From positions 1 through 23,246 of the forward strand of contig NZ_JBHTKJ010000060.1 of assembly GCF_042675965.1 (NCBI RefSeq): a stretch of DNA of 23,246 nucleotides. Reading direction: 5' to 3'. The notes under the pieces were generated by a model. That model was not told the origin of the DNA, searched no databases, and saw only the letters and a program-made list of their open reading frames with translations. Origin of the DNA: Virgibacillus_R byunsanensis (lineage in GTDB: Bacteria; Bacillota; Bacilli; Bacillales; Amphibacillaceae). A program made the translations under genes and the position numbers. Below are positions 17,001-23,039 of the stretch, in pieces. The first letter of the stretch is position 1. Each line of letters opens with the position of its first letter.

Positions 17001-17255
17001 ACCATCAGGTTGCTCCTTTTTGATAATCTTTGTTAACGACTCAAGCGTAAGCGGTTCTAAATAAACCTGATCGGCAACCGTTTGATCAGTCATAATGGTA
17101 GCCGGATTATTATTAACCAGAACAACTTCCACACCTTCTTCTTTTAAGGCAAAACATGCTTGTGTACCAGCATAATCGAATTCAGCAGCCTGACCAATTA
17201 CAATCGGCCCTGAACCTATAACTAAAACCTTCTTGATATGTTGTAATTTAGGCAT
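14019..17255 (-). CDS. carB: Carbamoyl-phosphate synthase large subunit (arginine operon)
   Basis: The 1078-aa synthetase subunit uses two ATP, bicarbonate and ammonia from CarA to make carbamoyl phosphate. The internal duplication is clear: VLVIGSGPIVIGQAAEFDYAG near the start and VVVVGSGPIRIGQGVEFDYCS near residue 555, each followed by an ATP-grasp domain (RPAYTLGGAGGG in the first, RPSYVIGGRGM in the second; EVNPRVSRSSALASK and EVNPRASRTVPIASK). The C-terminal ~140 residues occupy the allosteric MGS-type domain but diverge: the usual FATxGTA-like strand reads VVAEENTAEIL. This fits an arginine-dedicated copy with altered effector control. Start ATG 17255 overlaps carA by 8 bp. Confidence 0.97.
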   Translation of the reverse strand: MPKLQHIKKVLVIGSGPIVIGQAAEFDYAGTQACFALKEEGVEVVLVNNNPATIMTDQTVADQVYLEPLTLESLTKIIKKEQPDGILPTLGGQTGLNLAVLLSESGVLDQYQVELLGTPLDTIQKGEDREIFKSMMKSMGEPVPESLSTSSVDEAIQFSKQAGYPIIIRPAYTLGGAGGGVAENEQELTTIVKNGIHASPIGQVLVEQSVKGWKEIEYEVMRDANDTCIIVCNMENVDPVGIHTGDSIVVAPSQTLTDREYQMLRSTSCRVIRELGVVGGCNIQFALNPESNEYVIIEVNPRVSRSSALASKATGYPIARIAAKLAMGYHLDEVLNPITGNTYASFEPAIDYIAVKIPRWPFDKFKTANRLLGTQMKATGEVMALDRNLPAALNKAIRSLDFDFEYFPFLNDWTNEAIDQVLEHPTDERLFVVAEAFRRGYLVEDIHKSTGINKYFLNEIAFMIRVEKELSEKSWGNITKGEWKQVKSLGFSDKLIATIFDKDLGEVSELWNVLDITPSYKMVDTCAAEFSAVTTYFYSTWNGMDEANQLKGKQKVVVVGSGPIRIGQGVEFDYCSVHSAMSLQDLNIHAIIINNNPETVSTDYNTADRLYFEALTVEDVLQVMHKEDADGVMVQFGGQTAINIAEGLSHRGVNVYGTSLASIDAVEDRNMFYQLLKKLKIPHIDGETVMDTESAINVASQIGFPVLIRPSYVIGGRGMVILQNQSELIDYLEGLKKDAPTSSIFPLLIDRFIPGYELEIDAVCDGEDVLIPGIFQHIERAGVHSGDSIAVFPAPDVTEEQKRLIEQYTQSISQELNIKGILNIQFVLSEDRQEIYCIEVNPRASRTVPIASKVTGVPLIDLATRVQMGQPLKSQTWKLGLHDDIPYFVVKMPVFSTHKLPGVDPYLGPEMKSTGEAIGIGYTVEQALVKAFGWKEDRLLDSGKDPVFLSLSSSVNVPDAFWQLLSTMAVKVVAEENTAEILREKGVPVDEVISITKAQEICLDKGFQLICDTNKNFTEDEHFRLRSAALTTDIPCFTSVETLHAFSQASQQVIEEPYSLHDYLHTSEDLNKGKERVV

Positions 17256-18351
17256 ACTGTTTCTCTCCCTTTGCTGGTATCATGCTGATAAAATCCTGAA
17301 AAATAGTATACGTATCCATTGGGCCAGGATGGGCCTCAGGATGAAACTGCACCGACATTATTGGCATGTACCGATGCACCAGTCCCTCTATGGAATGATC
17401 ATTCACGTTAACATGCGAAACAGTCCATTCTTCCTTATTCAGTGAGTCGCCATCAACCACATAACCATGATTTTGTGAAGTGATCATAACTTTTCCAGTT
17501 GCTACGTTTTTCACTGGATGGTTACTACCGCGGTGCCCATACGGTAAACGTTTTGTTGTACCCCCATATGCTATTGCTACAAGCTGTTGACCAAGACAGA
17601 TCCCCAAAGTCGGATAGCTCTGAGTTACCTCTTTAATATTTTCAACTAAATAGCCTAAATCTTTCGGATCACCTGGCCCGTTGGAAAGGATAATTCCATC
17701 AGGCTGCAACGCTTTTACAACTTCTGGATTTGTATCAAAAGGTACTACTGTAACATGGCAACCAAGATGATCTAATGTTTGTGTTATAGAATGTTTATAA
17801 CCAAAGTCGAAAACAACCACATGTTGATTAGATATATGTGTACGTTCGCAATTTCCTTGACCACAAAGACTAGTAACCTTCTTAACAGACACCTTCTTAA
17901 CAATTTCCGGGTCAACATGCAATTGGTTTGGAATATCTCCTAAATCAGACGTTACTTTTCCATAAACCTCCCCATGCTCCCGAACAATACGAGTTACTTC
18001 CCTTGTATCTATATCATATAAGGCCGGAATTTCATGCTTATTAATCATATCTTCAAGTGTGAAGCTAGATTCATAATGTTCCGGAGTTCGGCAAGGGTGT
18101 GACATAATCAAGCCTGATAATGAAGGCTTAATGCTTTCATAGTCCATATCATTAAAACCGTAATTGCCAATGAGTGGATAGGTCATGGTAACGACTTGAC
18201 CTGCATAAGAAGGATCTGTCATCACTTCCTGATACCCCGTCATGGCTGTATTAAAGACTAATTCACCCTCAGAAGCACGCTCTTCTCCAAGCCATTTGCC
18301 CTCTAACACATCCCCAGTACTTAATACTAGGTAGCCTATTTTCTGCTCCAT
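17248..18351 (-). CDS. carA: Carbamoyl-phosphate synthase small subunit (glutaminase)
   Basis: CarA (367 aa) hydrolyses glutamine and passes ammonia to CarB. The N-terminal domain has NTAMTGYQEVMTDPSYAGQ. The C-terminal class I glutamine amidotransferase domain has NGPGDPKDLG and the triad Cys252 (LGICLGQQ), His337 and Glu339 (FHPEAHPGP). ATG 18351 is chosen because GAAGG lies immediately upstream; a TTG seven codons earlier has no better site. It is the first gene of the operon, behind an untranslated leader of about 100 bases. Since it is transcribed with argFGH, this is the arginine-specific rather than the pyrimidine enzyme. Confidence 0.96.
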   Translation of the reverse strand: MEQKIGYLVLSTGDVLEGKWLGEERASEGELVFNTAMTGYQEVMTDPSYAGQVVTMTYPLIGNYGFNDMDYESIKPSLSGLIMSHPCRTPEHYESSFTLEDMINKHEIPALYDIDTREVTRIVREHGEVYGKVTSDLGDIPNQLHVDPEIVKKVSVKKVTSLCGQGNCERTHISNQHVVVFDFGYKHSITQTLDHLGCHVTVVPFDTNPEVVKALQPDGIILSNGPGDPKDLGYLVENIKEVTQSYPTLGICLGQQLVAIAYGGTTKRLPYGHRGSNHPVKNVATGKVMITSQNHGYVVDGDSLNKEEWTVSHVNVNDHSIEGLVHRYMPIMSVQFHPEAHPGPMDTYTIFQDFISMIPAKGEKQYA

Positions 18352-18452
18352 ACCTTCACCCTTCCTATCCAAACAAGTTTATTCATGCATTCGTATTTAT
18401 TCATATAGATAAGAAGCGCACGAATAATGTTGTTAATGTTTATTTACTTCTT

Positions 18453-18487
18453 TGAATTATTATGCACTATAATGCATAATAATTCAA
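18453..18487 (-). promoter_or_regulatory. carA-arg operon promoter overlapped by two ARG-box-like sites
   Basis: On the minus strand TTGAAT (18487-18482), a 17-bp spacer and CATAAT (18464-18459) make a promoter. The same stretch holds TGAATTATTATGCA (18453-18466) and its mirror TGCATAATAATTCA (18473-18486), each close to the ArgR core TGAATWWWWATTCA. Their centres are 20 bp apart, near the spacing of paired ARG boxes. Bound ArgR would cover -35 and -10. Two TGAATAAA half-sites also occur in the leader (about 18377-18404). Function is inferred from known ArgR biology. Confidence 0.65.
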
Positions 18488-18599
18488 CAGTTATTGTTCA
18501 AATTTTTCAATTTTATCGTAGAATTTTTATAGGATGCTATAATTTAAACGGGGTATCTGTATGATATTCTAAAATGAAACCTATAAAAATGAGTTAGTT

Positions 18600-18869
18600 T
18601 TATTTTCCTTTCGATAACAGCCGTACACTTTCTAAGTCATTTAAAAATTGACTAACCTCCTCTTGATTCAAACGAACAGGCATTTGATCATACAACGTAA
18701 GTACATGTCCATAGGTATCATCTTTGTGCTTATTTAAATAATCATACAGCGCATTTAACTGATTCTCATTAATGACCGCTTTTGTAGAAAAATGTTTGAC
18801 ACTCTGTAATATAAATTCACTCTCAAGCTGATCAAACTCTCCGGAAATGATGTTTCCCTTTAGCTCCAT
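18600..18869 (-). CDS. Unrecognised 89-aa protein
   Basis: I do not recognise the family. From ATG 18869, with TAGGAG at good spacing, the product is 89 residues, soluble, mostly helical by composition, without Cys and without a signal peptide (…QLESEFILQSVKHFSTKAVINENQLNALYDYLNKHKDD…). The frame is open 16 codons upstream, but that part lies before the ribosome site. It lies just upstream of the arg operon promoter on the same strand, with ~250 bp between its stop and carA, so it is probably a separate unit. Coding is supported by the strong ribosome site and ordinary residue composition. Confidence 0.6.
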   Translation of the reverse strand: MELKGNIISGEFDQLESEFILQSVKHFSTKAVINENQLNALYDYLNKHKDDTYGHVLTLYDQMPVRLNQEEVSQFLNDLESVRLLSKGK

Positions 18870-18970
18870 GTTTTCACTCCTATAATCGTAGGTTAACCTC
18901 TCTATAGTTTGTCCCAATTTTCTGTTGCGATCATATTAAATCACAAAAAGGTTTATCTACTTCATTACGT

Positions 18971-19038
18971 TTTATACGCTTTAATAGAACACCTTATGTT
19001 TGGACAAATACGGAGGAATTTGAAAAAGAGCGTATAAA
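18971..19038. repeat. Wide 10-bp inverted repeat in intergenic DNA
   Basis: TTTATACGCT (18971-18980) and AGCGTATAAA (19029-19038) are exact reverse complements 48 bp apart, in DNA with no supported gene. The segment between them contains CGGAGGAATTTG, a ribosome-site-like motif with a TTG, but the frame closes after five codons. Confidence 0.35.
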
Positions 19039-19065
19039 TTAGAATAGAGATATGTATGATACGTT

Positions 19066-19099
19066 AAAAACAGGCCGTTCTTAGAACGAGCCTGTTTTT
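19066..19099 (-). terminator. Terminator after doxX
   Basis: AAAAACAGGC-CGTTC pairs with GAACG-A-GCCTGTTTTT (one bulged A) around a short loop. It ends 22 bp beyond the doxX stop codon, with T runs on both strands. Confidence 0.85.
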
Positions 19100-19120
19100 A
19101 CACTTACTTTATATTAATTC

Positions 19121-19504
19121 CTACAAACTAAAAGAACCTGGTCCAACTAAGGCAATACCGATCACAATAGCAATTATCACAAATGGGTATTCAATTCCAC
19201 CTTTATCAACCCAATAGCCGTTTTGAAGGTGGACTTTAAAGATAGCTCCTATCATGGTAATGATAATAAGTGCTGCTCCAACCCATGTGAATAAGCCAGC
19301 CGCAATTAACAATCCACCAATAAATTCAAATAGTCCAACCATAACAGCTATTGTTATGCCTGGTTTAATACCTATTGAATCGAAAAATCCACCAGTACCT
19401 TTCGGGCCGTGGCCACCAAACCACCCAAACAACTTTTGCGCCCCATGTCCTGCAAGGCTAATTCCAATAACTAAACGGATAATTAACAAGCCAATATTAA
19501 TCAT
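19121..19504 (-). CDS. DoxX family membrane protein
   Basis: This 127-aa protein has four hydrophobic segments and the DoxX pattern RLVIGISLAGHGAQKLFGWFGG near the N-terminus, then GLFEFIGGLLIAAGLFTWVGAALIIITMIGAI. In B. subtilis the relatives CatD and MhqP are induced by quinones, catechol and thiol-reactive stress through YodB/CatR or MhqR. A comparable role is plausible because an operator of similar shape lies on its promoter. The start ATG has AGGAGG nine bases upstream. Single-gene unit with its own promoter and terminator. Confidence 0.87.
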   Translation of the reverse strand: MINIGLLIIRLVIGISLAGHGAQKLFGWFGGHGPKGTGGFFDSIGIKPGITIAVMVGLFEFIGGLLIAAGLFTWVGAALIIITMIGAIFKVHLQNGYWVDKGGIEYPFVIIAIVIGIALVGPGSFSL

Positions 19505-19526
19505 ATATAATTCCTCCTACTATTAA

Positions 19527-19560
19527 TTAGTTAATTACTTTTTGTAACCACGTTAACTAA
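19527..19560 (-). promoter_or_regulatory. Nested palindromic operator at the doxX promoter
   Basis: Outer arms TTAGTTAA (19527-19534) and TTAACTAA (19553-19560) are exact inverted repeats. Inside, TTAC-TTTTT-GTAA (19535-19547) is a second perfect inverted repeat, similar in form to the operators of the DUF24/HxlR-type redox repressors YodB and CatR. The site covers the end of the -10 and the transcription start. Confidence 0.5.
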
Positions 19561-19587
19561 TATAATCTGTAATTAAGAAGTTGTCAA
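19559..19587 (-). promoter_or_regulatory. Strong sigma-A-type promoter of doxX
   Basis: Minus strand: perfect TTGACA (19587-19582), 17-bp spacer, TATATT (19564-19559). Confidence 0.75.
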
Positions 19588-19618
19588 GTTACTAAAAGGA
19601 GTTAATAGTCGATTTTTT

Positions 19619-19637
19619 GGAAATGATAATCAGTAAA
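19619..19637 (+). promoter_or_regulatory. Fur-box-like site
   Basis: The 19 bases here (core AATGATAATCA) match the classical Fur box at 14 of 19 positions, with one half-site (TGATAAT) perfect. It lies immediately upstream of the GGAGG of the 53-aa gene. Confidence 0.3.
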
Positions 19638-19652
19638 ATGGAGGTGCTTAGA

Positions 19653-19814
19653 ATGGATCACAAAAATCGTGAATATAGAACCGGACAAGGTGTTCCTGAA
19701 GCGGGAGAATATATATGTCAGTCGGGAAAAAGAGGAAACTTCAAAGAGAAAGAAGCGTTTCCAGTATGTCCTGTTAGTGGTGAAGAGACTTACTGGAAAC
19801 AGGATAATCAATAA
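19653..19814 (+). CDS. Small YjzC-like protein, 53 aa
   Basis: The product from ATG 19653 (GGAGG eight bases upstream) is a small hydrophilic protein: REYRTGQGVPEAGEYICQSG, then NFKEKEAFPVCPVSGEETYWK. The spacing of TGQ-x-P-x2-G-x-Y and FPxCP-x-SG-x2-T-x-W resembles the compact YjzC-type/zinc-ribbon-like small proteins of Bacillaceae, but only two cysteines remain, so metal binding is doubtful. The frame opens 12 codons earlier, before the ribosome site. Function unknown. Divergent from doxX. Confidence 0.65.
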   Translation: MDHKNREYRTGQGVPEAGEYICQSGKRGNFKEKEAFPVCPVSGEETYWKQDNQ

Positions 19815-19884
19815 CTAGAGTAAAGATATTGAATTGATCTATCATAATTAATTTTCTCCAATGATATCAGTACAAGCAAATTAA

Positions 19885-19928
19885 CCTCCTTAAAATAACA
19901 TGTATTAGATGGCGATATTTTAAGGAGG
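19885..19928 (+). promoter_or_regulatory. Hairpin that sequesters the CHRD-gene ribosome binding site
   Basis: CCTCCTTAAAATA (19885-19897) is exactly complementary to TATTTTAAGGAGG (19916-19928), giving a 13-bp perfect stem with an 18-base loop. The 3' arm contains the entire Shine-Dalgarno AAGGAGG of the gene starting at 19936. Any transcript that starts upstream of 19885 would have its ribosome site buried. Confidence 0.6.
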
Positions 19929-19935
19929 ATATATA

Positions 19936-20349
19936 ATGTATAACAATCAATTCTTTATTGCTAAGTTAGTAGGGTCTGAAGAGGTTCCACCTGTTCGCAC
20001 AAATGCTGATGGAATTGCTGAATTTAAAGTAACTAACAGAGCAATTCGATACCAATTAAGGGTGAATAACTTAGCTAATTTTACCCAAGCACATATTCAT
20101 TTAGGCCGTAGGGGGGTAAATGGCCCTGTTGTTGCCTTTTTATTCGGTCCAGCAGACCCTGCTATAAGTGTTAAAAAAGGTGTCATAGAAGGCACCATTA
20201 CTGCTGGAGATCTTGTAGGCCCCCTAACAGGAAGGCCGTTATCAACGTTAATAGATCTTATGAGAAAAGGGAAAACATATGTAAATGCTCATACAGTCCA
20301 AAACCCTGATGGAGAAATTCGTGGTCAAATTAAGCCTTTCAAAAGATAG
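19936..20349 (+). CDS. CHRD domain-containing protein
   Basis: This 137-aa protein is essentially one CHRD domain: FFIAKLVGSEEVPPVRTNADGIAEF at the start, QAHIHLGRRGVNGPVVAFLF in the middle and GKTYVNAHTVQNPDGEIRGQIKPF at the end. CHRD domains were named from chordin; the bacterial role is unknown, though the His-x-His and NAHT motifs are conserved. Unlike many CHRD proteins it has no signal peptide, so it would stay in the cytoplasm or spore. ATG 19936 has a near-consensus AAGGAGG seven bases upstream, which lies in a perfect hairpin. The next gene follows after ~70 bp on the same strand. Confidence 0.85.
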   Translation: MYNNQFFIAKLVGSEEVPPVRTNADGIAEFKVTNRAIRYQLRVNNLANFTQAHIHLGRRGVNGPVVAFLFGPADPAISVKKGVIEGTITAGDLVGPLTGRPLSTLIDLMRKGKTYVNAHTVQNPDGEIRGQIKPFKR

Positions 20350-20421
20350 TACATTACACCAGTTTGGATACGTAATCATACCTATAAGATGAGATGATTT
20401 TTAGAAAAAGGAGATGATTTT

Positions 20422-20889
20422 TTGTATCCGTATTATTACCGAGTTAACAACTGGGAAAATGTATTACATGCGTTACATCAAAGCTTATTTGCAGAGGAAA
20501 TGGTATGTGCTATGAGCAGTGAACTATTCCATATACCAGAAACTCAAGGGTTAGAGGGTAACGCTGAGATGCATAACCACCTGGTCCCCGCTTCGTATCA
20601 TCGTGTAACTGCAGTGGGTTCCGCACAAAGGCTTATGAACGGTGAGCAACAGCAATCTATAATAGAAACAATGTCCGCTTGTATAATGAATGCTGAAGCT
20701 CAAGATAAACAGGTACGGCAAGGATTAAATACAATGGAGAGAAATGCAAGCCCCTCCTATAAACCTGTTATTGCAGTCATTATTATGTGGCAAGAACAAG
20801 CAGAATATTATTTGAATCAAGCACGAGAAGCTTCACAATTATTGGGGGTTTCGTTTTCTGGTGAAAGTGAAGAATATAATTATAATTAA
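20422..20889 (+). CDS. Unrecognised 155-aa helical protein, TTG start
   Basis: I cannot name the family. The start is the TTG at 20422, placed eight bases after AAAGGAG; no in-frame ATG lies nearby. The sequence begins MYPYYYRVNNWENVLHALHQSLFAEEMVCAM. It is predicted mostly helical, with Glu/His-bearing helices (HQSLFAEE, AEMHNHLVPASYHR, IIMWQEQAEYYLNQAREAS). This is reminiscent of ferritin-like four-helix bundles or small spore-coat-type proteins of Bacillaceae, but no complete metal-binding motif can be pointed out. The Tyr-rich N-terminus and the YNYN C-terminus also fit a coat-associated protein. It follows the CHRD gene and ends at a strong terminator; the two may be cotranscribed. Confidence 0.65.
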   Translation: MYPYYYRVNNWENVLHALHQSLFAEEMVCAMSSELFHIPETQGLEGNAEMHNHLVPASYHRVTAVGSAQRLMNGEQQQSIIETMSACIMNAEAQDKQVRQGLNTMERNASPSYKPVIAVIIMWQEQAEYYLNQAREASQLLGVSFSGESEEYNYN

Positions 20890-20897
20890 CTTGAATA

Positions 20898-20930
20898 CAA
20901 AAAGGTTGGTGGAATCCACCAACCTTTTTG
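20898..20930 (+). terminator. Rho-independent terminator after the 155-aa gene
   Basis: The arms AAAAAGGTTGGTGGA and TCCACCAACCTTTTT form an almost loopless perfect inverted repeat ending in T5, nine bases after the stop codon. It may work in both directions. Confidence 0.9.
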
Positions 20931-20965
20931 TTATTCCTTTTAACGTACTTCCGAAAGAAGTCTCC

Positions 20966-20985
20966 CTCTTCAAGTGTGTGAAGGG
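20966..20985. repeat. Left-end hairpin of the interrupted IS200/IS605 element
   Basis: CCTCTTCA pairs with TGAAGGG (one G-T pair, 6-base loop) immediately before the 94-bp repeat. The position and shape fit the subterminal hairpin of an IS200/IS605 left end; the exact left tip cannot be fixed. Confidence 0.4.
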
Positions 20986-21076
20986 CGTAGCCCAACGGTA
21001 AAGGGGAGATGAATTTCGGTTGGGCGACAGCCCAAAGGCTTTTTCTTTTGCTTTTTTTGTCCAGTATGGTATAATC
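20983..21076 (+). repeat. 94-bp direct repeat, left copy (IS200/IS605 left-end sequence)
   Basis: Identical at all 94 positions to 23040-23133. It contains GCCCAAC (20990-20996), GTTGGGC (21019-21025) and GCCCAA (21030-21035), which can pair in two mutually exclusive ways. A promoter follows: TTGCTT (21048-21053), 16-bp spacer, TATAAT (21070-21075). In this copy the promoter points into the 3' end of the IS1634-type element. Confidence 0.85.
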
Positions 21077-21091
21077 TCATCTTTGACAGTG

Positions 21092-21137
21092 AAAACCACA
21101 AGAATGCTTATATGACAAGCGTTCTTGTGGTTTTTTA
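21092..21137. terminator. Hairpin at the 3' end of the IS1634-type element
   Basis: AAAACCACAAGAATGC (21092-21107) pairs with GCGTTCTTGTGGTTTT (21119-21134) with one G-T pair and an 11-base loop, followed by further T on the plus strand. It can end the transposase transcript and block outside transcription entering the element. Confidence 0.75.
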
Positions 21138-21155
21138 AGTGTTTAAAAGTGAGTA

Positions 21156-22897
21156 CTATTTATGTTTTTTAACCTGCTTTAAAATTTTTTTCATTTTTTG
21201 TATGGTAACGATTTCAGCATCTGTTCGGAAGCCGAAAATTTCATGTAACCTGTCGGTTAAGTCCGTTCGAGTATAGTTGGGGATATAACCTTCGTTGGTT
21301 GCTTCCAGCACGCTCATATCCCGTAATGTTTGAATGATTTCGCAACAGGTAGCTGATTCATCAATTTTCTTTTCGATCAGTCGGTAGCTCAATAATGACA
21401 GAAAGCATACAAGGAAATGTGCTTTGATACGCCCGTCTTTTTGGAGAAATACCGGTCGTGTCCGCATTTCACTTTTTAGGATCCGAAAGGATTCTTCTAT
21501 CTCCCAGCGTCGTTGATTGATTCTTACAATCTCCTCGGGGGTATTTTCCAAGTTTGTACATACCCCATAAAACCCATCATACTTTGCTTCTTCATCAACC
21601 TGTTTGGAATTAACGTGTGACTCGTTTTTCGGGCAATCTCACCATCCTCTGTGACGTGGGTCGATTGAATAAAACGATCCGGATTGTTTGCTCGCTTTTT
21701 TTCGATGCGGGAAGGATTGTTGACTTTCGTTTGCGCCCGCTCAATCTGTTTTTCACGGATCCCCGCCTGATAGCGTTTGTGTTTTGGTGAAAAGGTCACG
21801 ATGAGTTTCTGTTCCAACCCATTTTCATTCATCCACCGTTCCTTGTAATACACGTGTGTATCTGTTTCCATATCAAGATCATTTAAGTTAATCGTTTGCT
21901 TTTTCTTATTTCCGTGGATGATTTGCGTTGAACCAACGATCTGCCATCCGGAAGCATCAAGGGCCCAATCCTTCAAATGCTTTTTTAGTTTCTTGATCGA
22001 TTGCGTGGTGACGAATGCCCGATCGCTCATCGAATTGTAAAGTCGGTTTTCATGGGAAGAAAGCCCGGCATCGGTGCAGACCACAAACTTGGATAGTTGA
22101 AAGTCTTTTAAGATGCGCTTCTCCAGAGGCTTTAACGTTGGCTGCTCATTTTGATTCCCCGGATTAATGACAAAGGCAAGAGGCAGCCCACTGCCGTCCA
22201 AGAAAAGTCCCATTTGTACGATGGGATTAGGGCGGTTTTCTTTTGACATGCCGTATTGTTTTAAGCCTTCGGCTTCTTCTATCTCGAAGTAGAAATTTGT
22301 GCAGTCGTAGTAGAGAAGTTCCGTTTTGCGTTTAACGATTTCGGTGCTGTTTTTGTAGACTGCCTTTTCAATGATATCGGATTCCTCAGCCAGAATGTCT
22401 AATGCACGATACATATGGTGGTTGTCCACCGAATGGGATTCCAATAGCTCATCTGCCCGTTCCAGTGTCCCTTTCTTTGAGGTCGGATGAAGAACGCGCA
22501 TATAAATTAACAGAGCCAAAATCTTATTTAGATCGTAAGAAAAATTGCGTCTCTCTGAGATCTCTTTACAAATAGTGTCCAACTTCAATTGATGATAAAT
22601 GGATTCTAAGAAGAGGTATCCAACATTGAAGGATCGCATTTTTCCTTTGGCGATCGATTTGTTTGGATTGTATTTGACCATGACCGTTTCCGATTTTTTC
22701 TTCTTTTCTTCCGTTAATTGCTTGGCATATTCACGAGCCCATTCCTCTGGATCAACCCCGGGATGCTTCGCACGAATTTGTTCTTCATTTCCCAACGCTT
22801 CAACGACCTTCGTCGTTGATTTTCCATTGATATCCCTAACATTTTCAATAACCGAATAGGAGATAGAATGCTTGGAAACACTTTTTTTAATACGCAT
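21156..22897 (-). pseudogene. IS1634-family DDE transposase with -1 frameshift
   Basis: From ATG 22897 (GAGGG upstream) the first frame runs ~424 codons, then needs a -1 shift in the A5 run (plus strand T5 at 21625-21629) to continue, as RKNESHVNSKQVDEEAKYDGFYG…, to the stop at 21156. The joined product would be about 580 aa, the normal family size. The catalytic triad is split: Asp198 (YYDCTNFYFE) and Asp276 (VVCTDAGLSS) lie in the first frame, and Glu in RRWEIEESFRILKSE in the second. Without the shift the protein ends 33 codons later without the Glu. This may be an inactivating 1-base deletion, a programmed slip, or a sequencing error. The longer frame up to 23011 has no ribosome site. Confidence 0.85.
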
Positions 22898-23039
22898 AAA
22901 ATCCCTCAAATCCCATATGATGCCTTTATTATAACATAGTACTAAATAGTACTCAATTATTTTTGAGTAAATTTGACAAAAAAATAAAGCCATGACAGGC
23001 TTTATGGGCATTTTATCATTATATGAGTGTCAAACTCCC

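Larger units (their letters stand above)
21077..23039 (-). mobile_element. IS1634-family insertion sequence
   Basis: About 1.96 kb with one transposase frame (broken). The ends carry TTTGACA (21082-21088) and its complement TGTCAAA (23028-23034), followed inward by GTGA and CTCA. The sequence outside these heptamers does not match between ends. The element lies exactly between two identical 94-bp repeats. IS1634 of Mycoplasma mycoides is known for long, variable-length target duplications, so the repeat is probably the target duplication. The outermost 5 bp at each end are assigned to the IS only because they are not part of the repeat. Confidence 0.8.

Noticed and set aside
18352..18452. Riboswitch or attenuator in the carA leader
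   Set aside because: No terminator hairpin or conserved riboswitch pattern is visible; the leader contains only ARG-like half-sites.
18524..18589. TTTTTATAGG / CCTATAAAAA inverted repeat between the 89-aa gene and the arg promoter
   Set aside because: Low complexity and AT-rich, 46 bp apart, with no relation to a start, stop or T tract; likely chance.
22898..23011. Longer N-terminus for the transposase
   Set aside because: Family members start at MRIKKS; the internal ATG at 22897 has GAGGG upstream and the extension runs almost to the element end.
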